From: Rhododendron vialii | Lineage: Eukaryota; Streptophyta; Magnoliopsida; Ericales; Ericaceae | Direction of reading: 5' to 3' | NCBI RefSeq assembly: GCF_030253575.1 | Contig: NC_080564.1 | Location: forward strand, 2,462,501-2,526,500 | DNA length: 64,000 bases | In this document: positions 60,165-64,000 of the stretch, one piece after another | Position numbering within the stretch: position 1 is the stretch's first letter | Layout: each line of letters begins with the position of its first letter | Notes under the pieces: generated by a model | Databases searched by the model: none | Told to the model about the DNA's origin: nothing | Seen by the model: the letters and a program-made list of their open reading frames with translations, nothing else | Made by a program: the position numbers and the translations under genes

Positions 60165-60520
60165 TACATATTTGCTGAACCGGCTCGTGCTTTGCATGTT
60201 GGACTCTGACTTCAATGCGTGACTCGGGGATTTCAGCCTTGCCAGCGCCCTGGACGAGGAGAAGATCTCGTCCCCGGAGGTTGGGGGCATGGCCGGCACG
60301 TTGGGTTACGTTGTGCCTGAATGCTTCCTAACAGGCAAGGCCACCAAGCAGCCCGACGTCTATGCATTTGGTGTTGTTTTATGGGAAATAGTTTGTGGCT
60401 TGCGACCTAGAACCAGGATCGATGAGTTCTACTTCTAGGTCGACTGGCTTTGGTCCTTGTGCGGTTGCACCAAGTTCGGATGTTAATGCTGTAGAAGTGC
60501 AGCTCGGAGATGAGTAAATG
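60165..60520 (+). pseudogene. LecRK kinase middle fragment
   Basis: Starts near TTGGACTCTGACTTCAATGC (after the HRD motif) and runs through DFG (changed to DFS), ACGTTGGGTTACGTTGTGCC, AAGGCCACCAAGCAG and GTTTGTGGCTTGCGACC to AGCTCGGAGATGAGTAA. Stops and small gaps break it. No lectin part. Confidence 0.88.
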
Positions 60521-60532
60521 TCTTTTAGTTTT

Positions 60533-60905
60533 GTGGCCAATCCCATCTAGTGGCGATGGCCAATGTGGCTATATTGCCGATCCCAAAAAAAAATAAAAAT
60601 GGCAATGCGGGTACAGAACCAGAAACGGTCAAATGGAGAAGATAAATGGAATAGTCATTTGTTGCACGAGGAGAACGGGGCGGCCGAGGGAAAAAAAAAA
60701 TCTTCAATGCAACGATTTTTTGTAATGTCCTTTCACATGATGTGAGTTTTACGTATATATAGGTTTCACATAATCTGAGAGAAACGTTACAAATAATCGT
60801 TGCATTAAAAATTTTCTCGGCCTGCTGTGGGGGGGGGAAGGAGGTTTGAATCGGGTCATTGCTCGGAAGTTGCCTATAAATTGGTTGGACTACTGTTGTG
60901 TAACT
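60533..60905 (-). pseudogene. Inverted remnant of a LecRK start and upstream region, with a MITE
   Basis: GGCCAATCCCATCTAGTGGCGAT and AACCAGAAACGGTCAAATGGA match 35596-35650, the start of the minus LecRK. GGGTCATTGCTCGGAAGTTGCC (about 60853) matches its upstream region. Between them a fold-back MITE occupies 60681-60822 (GGCCGAGG...CAATGCAACGATT against its complement AATCGTTGCATT...TCTCGGCC). So a second minus-strand LecRK 5' end once stood here. Confidence 0.7.
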
Positions 60906-60980
60906 TCCATTCAAGTGTGAACATTATATCTTTTAACACTAGTTCCAAATTCAGAGTTTATTTATTTTTGTACTTTTCAA

Positions 60981-61097
60981 AATGCCCTTGTCCATACGAA
61001 TTTTTTATCCTAAGAATTATGGCCAAGAGAATAAGATCTACTCCTATCTATGAACACATCCTGACAAATAGTGGCTCAATGATTGATTAAAAGTACA
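60981..61097. repeat. 117-bp tandem unit, first copy
   Basis: The unit AATGCCCTTGTCCATACGAA ... TCAATGATTGATTAA recurs from 61098. In the second copy its two halves (61098-61135 and 62725-62798) are pushed apart by a MITE and a CACTA element. Confidence 0.9.
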
Positions 61098-61135
61098 AAT
61101 GCCCTTGTCCATACGAATTTTTAATCCTAAGAATT

Positions 61136-61504
61136 GGTCCTGCTACACACACAGCAGATCTGTGCACATATTTTATTGTGAGCCCACCACGGGTCCATGT
61201 AAATTATTCGAGCCGTTCATTAAATGTAAAATATTTTTTAAAGGGTTCCCGTAAAAAATAAGCTCAATCCGATACCTATAGGTGTTTCATCCAACCATCT
61301 GACTTTTCATTCAAATTTTCAAAAAATGAAAAAGTTATATGGTTGGATTGAGCACCTATAGGTATCATATTGAGCTTATTTTTTGTCAGGGTCTTTGAAA
61401 AAATATTTTACATTTAATGAACGGCTCAGATGATTTGTGTGAGACCCGTGGTGGGCCCCACAACGAAATCTGTGCACAGATCTGCTGTGTGTGTAGACTT
61501 TCTG
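61136..61504. mobile_element. hAT-type MITE with 8-bp target duplication
   Basis: The inverted arms share CTACACACACAGCAGATCTGTGCAC and further inward AAAATAAGCTCAATCCGATACCTATAGGTG. It is flanked by TAAGAATT at 61128-61135 and 61505-61512. The empty site survives in the first copy of the 117-bp repeat (CCTAAGAATTATGG), which supports the 8-bp duplication directly. Confidence 0.88.
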
Positions 61505-61514
61505 TAAGAATTAT

Positions 61515-62724
61515 CACTACTACAAAAATAGATAAAGACCTTGGTTATTTGGTGTGATCTTTCACTTTTAATCTCGCATTCAAAACCGTGGTCTATCAAG
61601 GTGTAACTAAAAGTCTCTATTTTTTAACCACAGGATAAAAACCGTGATTAAAACTCATTAATACCGTGACTAAAAACATAAAAACTGTGATTAAAAAAGA
61701 CAAAACTGTGACCTTTAATAGCTTAACATCTCAGTTTCATTATAAAACCGTGGTTGTTTAGAGAATAATAATCTCAGTTTTTGAAAAAATCGAGATTGAA
61801 AGTGGCGTTTTCCTAAAAGAAAAAATCCCCCTTTATTTATCCTGCTAGATTTTGAACCTAAGTCTCTTGAGTTTTGTATAGAAGCTTCAACCAACTGCAC
61901 CACACACATTTTTCAATATAGAATTGAAATATTTAATATATAACATATGCATTTAACATTAAAATATATTTCGAACATCATTTTGAACCTTCAAATATTA
62001 AAATTAGAAATTTTGATAAACATGAAAGTTGTAACCATTTGTGTTATTGTTCAAACTCAATTTGAATTATCTCAATTAATGGAGTTTTGAGCATAGAGTT
62101 GTACTCGAAATACATTTGGCGACGAAACGCAACTTTCATAAATTTCATCACCAAAGGTATCCATTTGGTGACGAAATATATTTTCATCGCCGAAAGTACT
62201 CCATTTTTTGACGAAATATTTTTTGTAGAATGGTTGAGAGTGACATTTATTTAGGGGTATTACACACGTAGTTGATTAAGGGGTAAGCGACTTTCAACTT
62301 TTCCTATATAAGAGCTTTCATCTCAAGTCTAAAAAAAAATGTGATGTATTCTCTAATTTACGATCTCAGTTTCTAGATGATTGAGATTAAAGATTTTTTT
62401 TATCTCAGTTTTTCAAAAATGAGATCTATTCTTTAAGTTACAATCTTACTTTTAGATTATTGAGATTAAAAAATCTTTTCATCTCAGTTTTTTTCGAAAT
62501 GAGATATATTCTTTCATATATAATCTCAGTTTTTTTAGAATGAGATCTATTCTTGAAGTTACAATCTCACTTTTTAGATTACTGAAATTAAAAAATCTTT
62601 CCATCTCAGTTTTTTCGTATAACTGAGATTAAAACTATAGTCCATAACATTTTATTACGCTTTTACAAAAAGTAAGATCTTTTTAGTTTTTGGACCGTGA
62701 TCTTTATACCATTTTGTAGTAGTG
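61515..62724. mobile_element. Non-autonomous CACTA (En/Spm) element
   Basis: The ends are CACTACTACAAAA and its complement TTTTGTAGTAGTG, with the 3-bp target duplication TAT at 61512-61514 and 62725-62727. The interior repeats short words (ACCGTGATTAAAA; ATCTCAGTTTTT, GAGATCTATTCTT), as CACTA subterminal regions do. No transposase. On the minus strand 61848-61902 has tRNA-like A (TGGTGCAGTTGG) and B (GGTTCAAAATC) boxes. Length is 1210 bp. Confidence 0.9.
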
Positions 62725-62798
62725 TATGGCCAAGAGAATAAGATCTACTCCTATCTATGAACACATCCTGACAAATAGTGTCTCAATGATTGATTAAA

Positions 62799-63468
62799 TT
62801 GCACACAGGCAAACACGAACACACTGGAACATAAAGAAAATGAGATTAAATTCTTTTTTAACAGGCGGTAGAAAACTTTACTTTTTTACCATCATTTTTT
62901 TCGGCCCTATCATGTGTTTATTATTAATCTGAACCGTTCATTTTATAGACACAACATAATAATATATCCATGCAAAAAATAAACTTGATTGAACATCTAG
63001 GAGTATCAAAAATTGAATTTTGCTTTGTAAAATGAACAGTTTGTCTTTATTATTATTGACAGAAATTAGATCGTCTAGTTTATAAACCAAAATTCAAATT
63101 TTGATATATCTATCGATTTTCGATGAAACTGATTCTTTACCTGACAATACTATAAAAGTCAATAGTAGAAAAGTGAGATTTTATACCAACGGTAAATAAA
63201 TTTATTCTAAAAGAATATCATCATTGACAGTTTCCTAGCAATGTGGCAAATGGAAATGACAAAAACGGTGAGAGAGAAATCGTTGGGTTCTGCGAAGAGT
63301 GAAAGCGGAGAAAGACAGGCCAACTGGTTAACAAGTCAAGTCCCCCCGCGCTTTTTGTTAGGTGAATAATTGGAAAAGAAAGACTCTGCTTTTACTATTC
63401 TATCCAGCAAAATCTTATCTCTCTCTCCCAATTCCCAAATCCCCGTTATAGCCATTTCTGCACACTTG
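62799..63468. other. 5' flank of the last LecRK
   Basis: About 62890-63190 has weak fold-back character. From about 63320 it resembles 56420-56590 (AACTGGT...AAGTC, GAAAGACT...GCTTT, TCTCTCCCAATTCCC), the shared proximal promoter and 5' UTR of the plus-strand LecRK genes. Confidence 0.55.
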
Positions 63469-64000
63469 ATGGGATTGGCCGTGAAGCTCCGTATGATGGC
63501 CGCCATGCTCCTCTGTTTCACGGTGGTCACGGCCCAGAACCTCAAGACTTTCACCACTACATACGGACCATTCAATCGCAGCCAATCCAATTCCTGTTTA
63601 TTCAAGCTGGAGACAGCCACCATCTCCAATGGGGCGCTCCAATTGACCCCGAACTCGGCCTACCAGAGGGGCGTGGTGGGCATGCCACTCGAAAATCAGG
63701 CCGGAAGAGCGACGTTGCGTCAACCATTCAAGTTGTGGGAGTGGGAACAAGGTTACAACAAAAAAATGGACAGGGTCGCCTCGTTCAACTCCTCTTTCCT
63801 CTTCAGCGTCTGCCCGCTGGGTGGTAATACCACCCCGGGGGAAGGGCTGGCCTTCATACTAGCCCACGTAGATTACTGGAGGGAGCCCATTCCGTCAAAG
63901 AGTTTCGGCCAGTATCTGGGCCTGACCAACGTCAACACCGATGGCTCCGCTAGAAACAGCCTAGTAGCCATCGAGTTTGACAACATCAAACAGGCATTCG
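63469..64000 (+). CDS. L-type lectin receptor kinase, 5' part, cut by the window edge (plus copy 4)
   Basis: The ATG at 63469 begins MGLAVKLRMMAAMLLCFTVV, a signal peptide nearly the same as in the copy at 56594. The lectin domain follows: NLKTFTTTYGPF, RVASFNSSFLFSVCPLGG, PGEGLAFILAH, FGQYLGLTNVNTDGS and AIEFDN. The frame is open to the last base (177 codons). The membrane and kinase parts must lie to the right. Small differences from the paralogues are a WEWEQGYNKK insertion and KKMDR for KTSDR. Confidence 0.9.
   Translation, partial: MGLAVKLRMMAAMLLCFTVVTAQNLKTFTTTYGPFNRSQSNSCLFKLETATISNGALQLTPNSAYQRGVVGMPLENQAGRATLRQPFKLWEWEQGYNKKMDRVASFNSSFLFSVCPLGGNTTPGEGLAFILAHVDYWREPIPSKSFGQYLGLTNVNTDGSARNSLVAIEFDNIKQAF

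Noticed and set aside
1-64000. CRISPR arrays, operons, prokaryotic or phage defence systems
   Set aside because: None seen. The spliced genes and plant transposons show a plant nuclear sequence.

Overview
The window is nuclear DNA of a flowering plant, almost certainly a eudicot. The evidence is GT-AG introns, plant-only gene families (a KCBP kinesin, a DAO-type auxin dioxygenase, L-type lectin receptor kinases) and AT-rich intergenic DNA full of small DNA transposons (Tourist, Stowaway, hAT, CACTA and Mutator types). The species cannot be named from the sequence alone.

Layout. 1-0.8 kb: repeats. 0.8-1.0 kb: an unrecognised coding remnant. 1.9-5.4 kb (+): a tafazzin-type phospholipid acyltransferase lacking its first exon. 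6.9-7.9 kb (+): a one-exon HemD/uroporphyrinogen-III-synthase-like gene. 11.0-22.0 kb (+): a 25-exon kinesin-like calmodulin-binding protein (MyTH4-FERM-coiled coil-C-terminal motor) whose coiled-coil exon pair is tandemly duplicated. 22.5-25 kb: transposon relics. 25.3-27.2 kb (+): a 2-oxoglutarate dioxygenase close to the IAA oxidase DAO.

From 27.9 kb to the right edge the window is a lectin receptor kinase (LecRK, S.5-like) cluster. It has one intact gene on the minus strand (27.9-35.6 kb, large MITE-filled introns), one pseudogene (43.7-46.4 kb, +), two intact genes (50.7-53.3 and 56.6-59.3 kb, +), the start of a fifth (63.5 kb, +), three small kinase or tail fragments, and inverted scraps of an upstream region. 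All complete copies share an intron inside the kinase domain and the plus-strand copies share similar 5' flanks, so they arose by local duplication. Between the minus gene and the plus array lies a 5.2-kb Mutator-like element (37.0-42.2 kb) with a decayed transposase and an intact GRF-zinc-finger gene. It has a perfect 9-bp target duplication and sits inside an older fold-back MITE.

The genes do not form one pathway: the left half is housekeeping or developmental (membrane lipid, tetrapyrrole, cytoskeleton, auxin turnover), and the right half is a fast-evolving receptor cluster. The most notable observations are the kinesin exon-pair duplication, the nested MULE with its GRF gene, and the readable insertion history at 61.0-62.8 kb. 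I found no wholly new system. Exon edges were read by eye from splice signals and family knowledge.
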